From Microbacterium sp. STN6 (lineage in GTDB: Bacteria > Actinomycetota > Actinomycetes > Actinomycetales > Microbacteriaceae), in contig NZ_JAPMIT010000004.1 of assembly GCF_026410545.1 (NCBI RefSeq), forward strand, positions 411,856-475,855: a stretch of DNA of 64,000 bases, written 5' to 3'. The notes under the pieces are model-generated. The model saw only the letters and a program-made list of their open reading frames with translations. It had not been told where the DNA came from and searched no databases. The translations under genes and the position numbers were made by a program. Position 1 is the stretch's first letter, and every line of letters starts with the position of its first letter. Below are positions 1 to 7,001 of the stretch, piece after piece.

Positions 1-73
1 TTTGTGCGGCATCCGTCGCATCAAGACCATCGGTTCTGTGTGCAAATACGCTGCGACGCTGTCGTGGCTTCAC

Positions 74-108
74 AAGGGCGCTGTCTGTCGACAGGGCCCT
101 TTCTTTTT
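74..108 (+). terminator. Intrinsic terminator before the HNH gene
   Basis: Positions 74-101 form a hairpin with arms AAGGGC-G-CTGTC and GACAG-G-GCCCTT (one internal G/G mismatch) and a TGTC loop. A T-rich tract, TTTCTTTTT, ends at 108. It points along the plus strand, so it probably ends a transcript entering from left of the window. It could also act as an attenuator for the HNH gene at 182. Confidence 0.7.
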
Positions 109-181
109 GCCGCTGCCGCGCCTCGAGCGTTGTCGTAACACCGAATACCTGGGAGCCACCCAGCCGTTTCGAGAGGTGACA

Positions 182-679
182 ATGCGAACACTGGTTCTGA
201 ACGCGGGCTACGAGCCGCTCGCCGTCGTGTCGTTCAAGCGGGCCATCGTGCTGGTGATGACGCACAAGGCCACGATCATCGAGAGCGACCTCGCGCATCC
301 CGTCATGGGGTCGTCTGGGTTGTACGAGCGGCCGTCGGTCATTCTGCTGACGCGCTACGTGCGGCTGCCGCGGGGCAGGAACGTTCCGGTGAGCAGACGC
401 GGAGTACTGCGGCGGGATGCGCACCAGTGCGCCTACTGCGGCGGGTCGGCGACGACGATCGACCACGTGGTGCCGCGTTCGCGTGGCGGGGCGGACAGCT
501 GGGAGAACCTCGTCGCGTGCTGCCTGCGCTGCAACAACGTGAAGAGCGACCGCACGCCCGCCGAGATGGGCTGGCGCCTGTTGTCACAACCGCGGATGCC
601 GCGCGACCTGCCGTGGATGGTGCGCGGCGTCGAGGCCCCCCAGCCCCAGTGGAGCGACTACCTGGCCCCCGCCGCCTGA
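182..679 (+). CDS. HNH endonuclease
   Basis: A 165-residue protein of the small HNH endonuclease family common in actinobacterial chromosomes. The N-terminal half (from MRTLVLNAGYEPL) matches the conserved leader of these proteins. The C-terminal half holds the treble-clef HNH core: CAYCG around residues 82-86, then TIDHVVPRSRGG with the catalytic-type His, then ENLVACCLRCNN with the second Cys pair. The ATG at 182 was chosen because GAGAGGTG lies just upstream and the family begins here; the upstream in-frame extension is a chance ORF. The gene stands alone behind a terminator and ends 47 bases before a convergent small gene. The cellular role of this family is not established; DNA cleavage or repair is the usual inference. 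Confidence 0.88.
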   Translation: MRTLVLNAGYEPLAVVSFKRAIVLVMTHKATIIESDLAHPVMGSSGLYERPSVILLTRYVRLPRGRNVPVSRRGVLRRDAHQCAYCGGSATTIDHVVPRSRGGADSWENLVACCLRCNNVKSDRTPAEMGWRLLSQPRMPRDLPWMVRGVEAPQPQWSDYLAPAA

Positions 680-682
680 GCG

Positions 683-720
683 GGTTGAGGAGGCCGCTTC
701 GCGGCCGTCTCGAAACCCAG
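683..720. repeat. REP-like palindromic repeat, copy 1
   Basis: The element starts GGTTGAGGAG and contains the hairpin GGCCGC-TTC-GCGGCC (692-706), followed by GTCTCGAAACCCAGCGCC. Nearly the same sequence recurs at 38625 and a variant lies at 40267. This copy lies between the 3' ends of two convergent genes (stops at 679 and 727), so it probably also acts as a bidirectional terminator. Confidence 0.7.
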
Positions 721-726
721 CGCCCC

Positions 727-903
727 CTACCCCGTCGGCTCGCTAGGCACCCCATCGCTACTCTCACCGACCCCCTTCTCCCCTTGCTCCGGCTCGGCCG
801 CATCCTCCGCCTGCTCCACGGTCAACAGCCCATCCGGATCCTTCGGATCCCTCACCCCGGTGAGCCGCTCATCCATGGTCGACTTGTCCTCATCGCGTTC
901 CAT
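727..903 (-). CDS. Small acidic hypothetical protein
   Basis: A 58-residue ORF starting MERDEDKSTMDERLTG, very rich in Glu, Asp and Gly, with no hydrophobic segment. The ATG at 903 is preceded by GAGGGC. A TAGCGT box ends 6 bases before the start, the same arrangement seen before several other genes in this window. Composition resembles the disordered acidic proteins at 37.9 and 40.0-40.8 kb. The function is unknown. The call rests on start signals and amino-acid composition only. Confidence 0.5.
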   Translation of the reverse strand: MERDEDKSTMDERLTGVRDPKDPDGLLTVEQAEDAAEPEQGEKGVGESSDGVPSEPTG

Positions 904-963
904 GCCCTCACGCTACGAGCGTTCGCTTGCCTCGCACACCCGTCCGCTAAACTCGACGGGTCA

Positions 964-1035
964 GCCTCTGTAGCTCAATGGAAGAGCAGTTCCGTCCTAA
1001 GGAAAGGGTTGGGGGTTCGAGTCCCTCCAGGGGCA
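964..1035 (+). tRNA. tRNA-Arg (anticodon CCT)
   Basis: A cloverleaf can be drawn. The acceptor stem is GCCTCTG with CAGGGGC (one G-T wobble), the D arm is GCTC/GAGC, the anticodon stem encloses GTCCTAA (anticodon CCT), and the T arm carries GGTTCGAGTCC. The discriminator base is A1035 and the encoded 3' end continues CCT rather than CCA. The last 20 bases of the gene are part of a 24-bp sequence repeated at 25502, which makes this tRNA the integration target of the adjacent island. The left copy keeps the whole tRNA intact. Confidence 0.92.
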
Positions 1036-1039
1036 CCTT
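1016..1039 (+). repeat. attL core (tRNA-Arg 3' end)
   Basis: This 24-bp core begins TTCGAGTCCCTCC and matches 25502-25525 exactly. Similarity continues imperfectly for another 23 bases (1040-1062 against 25526-25548, 18 matches by eye), so the element carries a diverged copy of the tRNA's downstream flank. The strand shown is that of the tRNA. Confidence 0.88.
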
Positions 1040-1412
1040 TGGGGTGCGCCGAAAACGCTGGTCAGCGCGGATTTCGGAAGAGCGAGAAACGGCCGCTTTC
1101 CCGATTTGCCCACAATTTGCCCACACAAGCCGTTAGAAACTCTAAGGAACTCTTAACGTTTCCTGAACGTGTCACTGGATCCGAACGACGGTCATAGCGT
1201 TGCTCGCTTCGTTCGGAGTGTCGCAACTCCAGAACTTTCGGCATCGTCCGCGACCAACCACCATCTGCCTAAGACCCGTCGAGCGTTTGATGGCTCTTCC
1301 TGACACGCGCATTCGCCAAAACGCCATCCGAAGGCGACTCGGTGTTGGCGAGGAAGCCCAGTTGCCTGCCATTCATCAATTGAGTACCGGCGGGTTACTT
1401 AAGCCGTGGTTA
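1040..1412. other. Left end of island without a gene
   Basis: No ORF here has a plausible start and composition. The stretch holds the att-flank similarity (1040-1062) and the 11-bp iterons (1104-1125). The rest shows nothing I can name. It probably forms one arm of the attP region when the element is circular. Confidence 0.55.
1104..1125 (+). repeat. Left arm iterons, 2 x ATTTGCCCACA
   Basis: Two head-to-tail copies of the 11-mer ATTTGCCCACA lie 65 bases inside attL. Three copies of the same 11-mer in the same orientation lie 107 bases inside attR (25362-25394). Paired iterons flanking the core on both sides are typical arm-type binding sites of tyrosine integrases; the assignment to this integrase is inference. 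Confidence 0.65.
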
Positions 1413-2075
1413 CTAACGCATCGGCCCGCTCGGCGGCGCTCCGGGCTGAGTCCGGATCATCCTTGCATGCAACCAGGACTGGATCGAGCGCTTGGACCTT
1501 TTGAGGGTTACCTCGACATCCGTGTAGGTGTCGAGCCATACCAGGTGCGTCGCGCGAAGACGGTCGCGGTCTCGCGCGGTCGAGACGACGATCCACGAAA
1601 CGAACGCTAGACCGATTCCGGCTAGAAGTACGACATTCCCGGTGCCGCCTAGCAGGGTCGTTACTTGGCTTTGGTTTATACCGTTGGTCTGACCGGTAGA
1701 GGGGTCGGTTGCGGCGGCCGCAAGTACGAACCAGCCGTTCAACAGGCCGAGCACGTAGGTCAACAGCAGCGTGATGGCCGTGCCGAGAATGGTGAGTGTG
1801 GCGATAACCGCAGGTGAGGTGTTACCCGGTCGGGTGCGCTCGATCCGTTGCTGCAACTCGCGGCGAACCTGGTGCCGGACTTGTTCGGATGCTGACATAT
1901 AACGCTGGATTCGGTCGTCCATGTTCCTTAGATCGTCGTAGACATGGTCGATCGCTGCCCGTTGAGCGGGGTCCGCGAAGCGTATGTCGTGTACCCACGT
2001 CACGACGCGCGCGGCTACGTGACCGAGACGATTCCGTGTTCGGCTTTCCCGCCACCGATCGACGATGCTTCTCAC
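1413..2075 (-). CDS. Two-helix membrane protein after the ubiquitin-like operon
   Basis: A 220-residue protein. The N-terminal half is charged and helical (for example HQVRRELQQRIERTR) and probably cytoplasmic. Two hydrophobic segments follow at about residues 92-125 (TLTILGTAITLLLTYVLG within it) and 143-167 (GNVVLLAGIGLAFVSWIVV), then a basic C-terminal tail. I chose the GTG at 2075 because AGAAGGG sits 6 bases upstream; the longer frame overlaps the E1 gene and reads as a shadow. It lies 157 bases after the E1 stop in the same direction, so it may be co-transcribed. The layout resembles small two-helix effectors found with bacterial immune operons, but I do not recognise the family. The function is unknown. 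Confidence 0.6.
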   Translation of the reverse strand: MRSIVDRWRESRTRNRLGHVAARVVTWVHDIRFADPAQRAAIDHVYDDLRNMDDRIQRYMSASEQVRHQVRRELQQRIERTRPGNTSPAVIATLTILGTAITLLLTYVLGLLNGWFVLAAAATDPSTGQTNGINQSQVTTLLGGTGNVVLLAGIGLAFVSWIVVSTARDRDRLRATHLVWLDTYTDVEVTLKRSKRSIQSWLHARMIRTQPGAPPSGPMR

Positions 2076-2232
2076 GAATGGCCCTTCTTGCTGACGAAAC
2101 GACTTGTATTCGAGCTGGCTCTTCCAAACCCGGAGAGCACATGGCTTGGAGCCGCTGCGTCTACCAATTGGGTCGATGGCCGTCGAACTTGCGCTGCACC
2201 GGCCGCCTGGGCGGCGATGGCAGGGAAGCCTT

Positions 2233-3597
2233 TCATGTCCGAACCGCTGACGACGACTGTCGTAACGTGGCTTGGGCAATACGCGGGTGACGGATTGCCG
2301 GCGCGGACACATGCCGTCCGGTCGCCACGTCGATGCTCGCGACCTCTGCTCCGGGGACACCGTGAAACTGCTTTACAGCCTCGGCGACGGCGAGGGTAGC
2401 GGCGATGACCCCGACGAACGGGATGCCGATGGCCTTGCCTGCAAGAGTGACGACTCCACAATCATCGAAGTTGCGACTGAGGTGATCGAAGCCAGGAGTT
2501 GACGGAACGGCGATAACGGCATCGCCCCGATCAAGCCAGGCGAGCACGTTCTCGCTCGTGTTGGATCCGGGGAAGCGATGCATGCTTATTGAAGTGTGGT
2601 CGTGCGCTCGAGCACCCAGGCCCATGTCAATCGTGAGAGACCATCCCACAGCGGAGAGGGCTCGCCTTGCAGTCAAGTTGTCGACGCCAACCAGGGCAAC
2701 GATATGGGTTTCATCGTCGCGTACGTGAAAGTCGGCGTCGAGCCGGCGTTCGATGATCCTGGTGCGAAATCCGGCGTCCTCAAGCCGCGCGGCCACCAGC
2801 CGTGTCTTGAGCTCGCCCTTGGAGCCGTGGGGGGTAAGCACGCTCGTGCTGTGATTGGCGGGAGCTGTGCGATCAACATCCTGCACAGTTACCTCAACGG
2901 ACGCTCGATCGGCATACGGGATGTGGGAGAGCACCCATGCATACGCCTGTCCCAGGTGCCCGAGCCCGACTAGCCACCACGCCGCCGGGGCGAAGCGAAG
3001 TTCCGGAGCTGACCTGGCGGTCGGTCCGAGCAGGTTCAATTCCATCTTGCGGTAACCGGCGTCGCTGCCAGAGATCGCACGTGAATGCGCGAAGGCTTCC
3101 GCGACAGCGAGAGCGGCCGCTGCGACCGCGGCCAGCACGTTCCCGCATGAATTCACGGGCTCCGCATGAGGCGAGACGATCGCAGTCCAGCCGTCCCAAC
3201 TTGCATGGAGGATCACTCCGGCCGAGATTGCCGGAACATCGGCTGGGTCGAAACCGAAGACGATCGCGGTCACGTTGGGGCTATGCGCGCTCGATCCTAA
3301 GGTGGCGCCTATATCGCTGAGTGCGTCGCTGAGCAGGCGCCCGCGATGGACTCCGTCATGTACGTCCGCATCTCCGGGCAGATCTACGAGGACGGAGCCG
3401 AACGTCCGTACACCGGTCGCGGCGGCAGTGAGAACTGCGGCCTGCCCCTCCGCTGTGGTGATCGTAGCCGGTGCTGGGCAGATGATGAGTTGGCGGTTGC
3501 TGACGAGGTGCTCGGCATCCTCAAGGGAATGCGCCGAACCGTCCGCGAGGTGAAGCAAGGCTACGCGGCTTATCTCGTCAGCATCGAGGATTTTCAT
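2233..3597 (-). CDS. ThiF/E1-like ubiquitin-activating enzyme
   Basis: A 454-residue predicted E1-type adenylating enzyme. It would activate the C-terminal glycine of the adjacent ubiquitin-like protein with ATP and take it up as a thioester. The ThiF/MoeB-like Rossmann core begins with LVGLGHLGQAYA (about 209-220), followed by an acidic residue at VQDVD (about 238-242), a Lys/Arg-bearing GELKTRLVAARL, VGVDN (about 303-307) and a candidate catalytic Cys380 in NFDDCGVVTLAG. The first 200 residues form a separate Ala/Val-rich domain that I cannot name. Its ATG overlaps the JAMM gene stop as ATGA at 3594-3597, which shows translational coupling. It is last in the UBL-E2-JAMM-E1 operon and corresponds to BilD in Bil systems. 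The assignment to E1 is firm; which Bil/Burroughs subtype it belongs to is not. Confidence 0.85.
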   Translation of the reverse strand: MKILDADEISRVALLHLADGSAHSLEDAEHLVSNRQLIICPAPATITTAEGQAAVLTAAATGVRTFGSVLVDLPGDADVHDGVHRGRLLSDALSDIGATLGSSAHSPNVTAIVFGFDPADVPAISAGVILHASWDGWTAIVSPHAEPVNSCGNVLAAVAAAALAVAEAFAHSRAISGSDAGYRKMELNLLGPTARSAPELRFAPAAWWLVGLGHLGQAYAWVLSHIPYADRASVEVTVQDVDRTAPANHSTSVLTPHGSKGELKTRLVAARLEDAGFRTRIIERRLDADFHVRDDETHIVALVGVDNLTARRALSAVGWSLTIDMGLGARAHDHTSISMHRFPGSNTSENVLAWLDRGDAVIAVPSTPGFDHLSRNFDDCGVVTLAGKAIGIPFVGVIAATLAVAEAVKQFHGVPGAEVASIDVATGRHVSAPAIRHPRIAQATLRQSSSAVRT

Positions 3598-4148
3598 CGT
3601 GTTCCCCTTTCAAGGAGGGCTCGGTGTAGGCGGGCCAGCAATAGGATCGCCGCGGGTCGAATCCGAAGCATCCGAGTCGTGTCGTTGCCATAAGCGATGT
3701 CCCATTGGCCGCCCCGGAGAAACTGATGCGCGCCGAGGTCAGTGGGGGAAATCTTCCCGGACGCGTAATTGGGGGCGATCAACGCGACGTGGTTTGGCAA
3801 CGCGATCATGGGATGGTTCGAATCGATGGCGCTCTGCCGGACATGCGTGCTCGGGTGGGTGTGAATGTCGCCGATGACCCTCAATTGGTCTGCGCGGCAC
3901 CGCTGGTTCAACAGGCTTAGGCCGCTGGCATGCATCGTGATGCCGCCGGTCAGGCTCTCTGGGTCGAGGTCGTCGTAGTAGTAAATCTTCGTCACCTCGC
4001 GCCCACCCGCGACCGGCTTGGCGTTTCGGCGGCCGAGTAGAAATGCGCCGGATTCACGCCGGTTCTGTCCGCGCCGGTGTAGCTCTTTGAGCATTTGGCG
4101 GAAGCGCCGCGGGGACATTATTAGCGGCAATGGTGTGGCGTCATTCAT
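3594..4148 (-). CDS. JAMM/MPN metalloprotease, predicted deubiquitinase-like
   Basis: A 184-residue JAB1/MPN domain protein. The zinc site is complete: Glu32 in ESGAFLLG, then HTHP (His96, His98) and Asp109, which fits the JAMM spacing HxHx(10)D. The start is the ATG at 4148, which overlaps the preceding E2-like stop as ATGA; the longer frame runs back into that gene. It would cleave the ubiquitin-like protein from its targets or trim its C-terminus; since the neighbouring UBL already ends in Gly, deconjugation is the likelier role. It corresponds to BilC by position and family. Confidence 0.88.
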   Translation of the reverse strand: MNDATPLPLIMSPRRFRQMLKELHRRGQNRRESGAFLLGRRNAKPVAGGREVTKIYYYDDLDPESLTGGITMHASGLSLLNQRCRADQLRVIGDIHTHPSTHVRQSAIDSNHPMIALPNHVALIAPNYASGKISPTDLGAHQFLRGGQWDIAYGNDTTRMLRIRPAAILLLARLHRALLERGTR

Positions 4149-4621
4149 GCAGCCGTCTCCGGCATCGTGCAGGAACGAAGTTCTTTGTGCAGCTCGGAGA
4201 GATAGAACGTGATAGTCCTGCTCGGATTCCATGCTCGTTCAGGATGCTGCGAGCCCCACTGCGGGTGGTCCCCTTGGATCAGCAGTCGTTCTGTGGCCAT
4301 ATAGGGCGTCCATCCGTTGATCCTGGACCACTCCGAGCGGAAGACAGTCTGTGCGGCCGATCCGCTCGGGAGGGCAGCTAGCTCCAGAGGCTCGTTAGTC
4401 CCGATGTTCCAAGGCGTGCCGGCAGGCGCATCAGTTGGGTAGCCGGACACGTCTAGTCGCATTCCAAGCTCGCGGCCATCGCCGGTAGTGACAGCGACCA
4501 AGAGCATGGGGAAATCGACTCTAACGACCCGCCAGTACCGTTTCTCGACACCATCGAGAAACGGTACTGACTGCAGGTCCTCCTCGATTGCCGCCCGCGC
4601 CGGATCGACGGTGTCGGTCAC
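4145..4621 (-). CDS. E2-like (UBC-fold) protein of the ubiquitin-like operon
   Basis: A 158-residue soluble protein between the ubiquitin-like protein and the JAMM gene, the slot of BilB/E2 enzymes. Conserved-looking features are YPTDAPAGTPWN (about 61-72), the Trp/His/Pro-rich stretch WTPYMATERL to HPERAWNPSRTI (about 104-137) and a C-terminal helix LSELHKELR. The only cysteine is Cys151, close to the C-terminus. No Cys sits in the middle, where an E2 active site is expected, so either the catalytic residue is displaced or the protein is a non-catalytic adaptor. It starts 3 bases after the UBL stop and overlaps the JAMM start. The E2 call rests largely on context; I did not recognise the fold from sequence alone. 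Confidence 0.55.
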   Translation of the reverse strand: MTDTVDPARAAIEEDLQSVPFLDGVEKRYWRVVRVDFPMLLVAVTTGDGRELGMRLDVSGYPTDAPAGTPWNIGTNEPLELAALPSGSAAQTVFRSEWSRINGWTPYMATERLLIQGDHPQWGSQHPERAWNPSRTITFYLSELHKELRSCTMPETAA

Positions 4622-4624
4622 GAT

Positions 4625-5086
4625 TCAGCCCTGTGGTCGAACGAGCGCGATCAGCTCGAGGTCGACATGGTCCGCGCCCTTTGCGATCGACGCGATCGGC
4701 TTGTCCAGGGGCAGGTCCTCGGCACCTCCCGCTGCGCGCAGCCCCAGGTCAGCTGCCGAAGCGGAGTCGATGCCCAGCTGAGAAATTGCCTGGTCACGGA
4801 CAGCGCTGAGGCGGGTGCCGGGCGAAACAGTAAGCGTCGCCGAAGCGCCAGCGTAGTCAACCACCACAGTGATCTGGCGTCCGGGGTGCGTCACAACACG
4901 CCCCGAGGGCCCGTCGAAGAGGTCAGAGAGTCGTGCGCTGGGGTCGAGCTCGGGCCCCTCATCGTCAACCTTGAAGACGAGTAGATCGACCGTAACCTGG
5001 ACATGATCGGCGAGCGAGCTGCCCTCGGCCGCGTCGGGAATTGTGCGGACCTCGGCATCGTGGCCAGTGTGAACATGCAGTCGCAT
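4625..5086 (-). CDS. Tandem ubiquitin-like modifier with C-terminal Gly
   Basis: A 153-residue protein with two apparent beta-grasp halves: about 1-68 (MRLHVHTGHDAEV to DLFDGPSG) and about 70-150 (ITVVVDYAGASATLTV to DHVDLELIALV). It ends in VRPQG, so a free glycine is available for adenylation by the E1 without prior processing. The double-domain build matches the ISG15-like BilA proteins and is the main reason to compare this operon with Bil. It is the first gene of the operon, with a strong AGAAAGGAG ribosome site before the ATG at 5086. Two copies of a 15-bp palindrome lie upstream and probably control the whole operon. Confidence 0.72.
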   Translation of the reverse strand: MRLHVHTGHDAEVRTIPDAAEGSSLADHVQVTVDLLVFKVDDEGPELDPSARLSDLFDGPSGRVVTHPGRQITVVVDYAGASATLTVSPGTRLSAVRDQAISQLGIDSASAADLGLRAAGGAEDLPLDKPIASIAKGADHVDLELIALVRPQG

Positions 5087-5120
5087 CGTGCGACTCCTTT
5101 CTGTGGGCTTGCCCTATTTG

Positions 5121-5163
5121 TTGTGATAATCGCAAGGCTATCGGATGATTGCGATAATCGCAA
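5121..5163 (-). promoter_or_regulatory. Two operators upstream of the ubiquitin-like operon
   Basis: Site A (5121-5135) is TTGTGATAATCGCAA and site B (5149-5163) is TTGCGATAATCGCAA, a perfect palindrome around a central A. The same consensus, TTGYGAWAATCRCAA, occurs once more at 6964-6978 in front of the XRE-ImmA gene. Centre-to-centre spacing of A and B is 28 bp. Binding by the XRE-ImmA protein is inferred from this shared placement. Confidence 0.75.
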
Positions 5164-5271
5164 ACCAGAAGGACGGGTAACGTTTCTCGCGACGCTAATC
5201 ACGGGGGCGCTTCGGTCTGACCGAGGTAGTAAGCCAGATCTCTGTCCTGATGGTCGAGCGCCGCGGAACTG

Positions 5272-5811
5272 TCAGAGAAGGAAGTCGCGGGGGGAGTTCG
5301 GTTCGTGGAGCATGGGCTCACCAGCGTCGAGGATGTGTTGAGCGATTTCGTATGCCCGCTCGATCGACAGGTCGAGGTAACCAACCATGTCGCAAAGGAT
5401 CCCGAAGGTGTCGCGAGTGGTGATGTGTTGACGTTGAGCGAAGCGGAACGCTTCCCGGTCTTCGGTGAGCCAGATCGAGTCCCGATAATTCTCATCAGCC
5501 CGAAGTAGATGTAGAGTCTGGCTCTCGCCCAGGTGCTCAAGGGGCTTGGCTTTGCCGCCGCCGAAGACTGCCACACGGATGCCTTCTACGGCGCGGACGT
5601 TCGCTGCGCCCACGACGGGTATTGGGTCTCCGAACCACGCATCTTGATCCAAGGTCCTCAAACCAGGGACATGAGCTGCGGATTTAGTGATCTCCCGGGA
5701 CACCGCTTCCACGACGCGGCCATTGCCCCGCAGGTACTGCTCGAGGACTTCCAACCCTTGGGCCTGGGCAAAACAGACGATGACCGAGTTGTCGGGAAAT
5801 AGGAACGGCAC
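5272..5811 (-). CDS. PIN-like nuclease-type protein paired with XRE-ImmA
   Basis: A 179-residue protein that looks like a PIN-fold (VapC-related) protein. It has an early Asp after a hydrophobic strand (MPFLFPDNSVIVCF), an acidic residue in VVEAVSREI, GESQTLHLL in the middle and WLTEDREAFRFAQ late, a spread of acidic residues that fits a PIN metal site. The GTG start at 5811 is 7 bases after the stop of the XRE-ImmA gene, so the two form one operon, a pairing typical of toxin-antitoxin-like modules. RNA cleavage is the inferred activity. The alternative is an uncharacterised regulator without nuclease activity. Confidence 0.6.
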   Translation of the reverse strand: MPFLFPDNSVIVCFAQAQGLEVLEQYLRGNGRVVEAVSREITKSAAHVPGLRTLDQDAWFGDPIPVVGAANVRAVEGIRVAVFGGGKAKPLEHLGESQTLHLLRADENYRDSIWLTEDREAFRFAQRQHITTRDTFGILCDMVGYLDLSIERAYEIAQHILDAGEPMLHEPNSPRDFLL

Positions 5812-5818
5812 GGGCTAC

Positions 5819-6943
5819 CTAGACGTAATGAAAAGCGCCGTCGTCTGCTGATACGGCGTCGAGGAAGTATTCCTCGAGCTGCTCGGCGGGCTTCCCGAGC
5901 AGATTCGCTGCGGGCCGTAGCGTCGTCGCCCCATCCCTATAGGCGTCTAGATAAGCATCCACTAGCCGCTGTGCTGGCCTCGCTATGCTCGCGAGGCGCG
6001 CGCGATTTGTGTGCTCCGCCGCTTCGCCGGCACGCATTGCTGTGGCGCGTGCTGTCTGGGAACCAAGCTTTCGCTGGTCTTCCTGTGAGATCAATTGCTC
6101 ATTCAGCAGTCGCCACGACATTGCGATTGGCGACATCTGGAAGTGCAGCACAAGGTCGTCAAACGCATCAACGGCGGATTTTCCAGCGATTCGTTTGACG
6201 ATCTCGGCGCGCGGTGCCAGAAAGCTCGCCGCGAACGAGTCTGCGCGGCTTTCCGCTTGTGACTTGTGCGATCCGAGCCGTTCCTCGATCACCTGGTCCT
6301 GCGAGTCGCCGAAAGCAAGATGGGCAAGCTCATGGGCAAGCGTATATCGCTGCCGGAACGGCGCTTCCGAGGTGGCAAGGACGATGGCGCGAACGCCACC
6401 ATCCGAGAAGGACAGCCCATCGCAAGCTTCTGGTAGCTCCGTCACGACAACGTCGACGCCGAAGCTCTCCTCGATTAACCCAATCAGTTCGTTGTTCGTT
6501 AGCCCCCCGAGAGGGGAGCCGAGCTCGTGGAGATACTGGTCTGCGAGCTGTTGGGCCTGCTTCACGTATCCACCATCTGTGGGTTTGGCTGGAAGCGGCG
6601 GGACCGGGAGCGGACGGCCTAAGAACTGAAGGCCCTCAAGCTTCTCGACGAGCATTTCGATCGTCTCTCGCCCGACAAGATCACTTGCCTCAATCGCATG
6701 TTCGGCGGCTCGATGGGCGAGGATGAGCTCGCGCGTGGATTCGCCCTTCAACAGCCAATCGACAGTCGTGTTGCCGAGCTCAGCAGCAAGCGCCAACTCT
6801 AGCGACGTAAATCGGCGTTTTGCGGCCAACGATTTGGCAAGCTTTGGGCCATCAATCCCGATTGCACTCGCGAAGTCCTTCTTACTGAGGCTTGAGCGAT
6901 CGATTACTTCGTTGACGCGCGCGATTACTTCGTCCTCGGCCAT
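5819..6943 (-). CDS. XRE-family regulator fused to ImmA/IrrE metallopeptidase
   Basis: A 374-residue protein. Residues about 1-70 are an XRE helix-turn-helix (LSKKDFASAIGIDGPKLAKSLAAK). The middle holds the ImmA/IrrE (DUF955) zinc peptidase with LAHELAHLAFG (HExxH) followed by SRADSFAASFLAPR. Such proteins act as repressors, antitoxins or stress-activated switches, cutting a partner repressor or controlling their own operon. The ATG at 6943 follows GAGGATGGATGC; the longer frame adds 11 residues without a good ribosome site. The PIN-like gene follows after 7 bases. One 15-bp palindrome lies upstream and two more lie before the ubiquitin-like operon, so this is the likely regulator of both. 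Confidence 0.85.
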   Translation of the reverse strand: MAEDEVIARVNEVIDRSSLSKKDFASAIGIDGPKLAKSLAAKRRFTSLELALAAELGNTTVDWLLKGESTRELILAHRAAEHAIEASDLVGRETIEMLVEKLEGLQFLGRPLPVPPLPAKPTDGGYVKQAQQLADQYLHELGSPLGGLTNNELIGLIEESFGVDVVVTELPEACDGLSFSDGGVRAIVLATSEAPFRQRYTLAHELAHLAFGDSQDQVIEERLGSHKSQAESRADSFAASFLAPRAEIVKRIAGKSAVDAFDDLVLHFQMSPIAMSWRLLNEQLISQEDQRKLGSQTARATAMRAGEAAEHTNRARLASIARPAQRLVDAYLDAYRDGATTLRPAANLLGKPAEQLEEYFLDAVSADDGAFHYV

Positions 6944-6963
6944 GCATCCATCCTCGCAGAGAA

Positions 6964-6978
6964 TTGCGAAAATCACAA
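6964..6978 (-). promoter_or_regulatory. Operator upstream of XRE-ImmA, same consensus as 5121-5163
   Basis: TTGCGAAAATCACAA matches the consensus of the two palindromes before the ubiquitin-like operon. It lies 20 bases upstream of the XRE-ImmA start, fitting autoregulation. It sits between the XRE-ImmA start and the integrase stop. Confidence 0.7.
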
Positions 6979-7001
6979 TCTCGTGCTAGCGAGTCTAAAC
7001 C

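Noticed and set aside
1427..1596. Self-contained small genes near the left island end
   Set aside because: They are shadows of the two-helix membrane gene.
2072..2461. Extra gene in the gap between E1 and the membrane protein
   Set aside because: Frames there overlap the E1 gene, are Arg-rich and lack ribosome sites.
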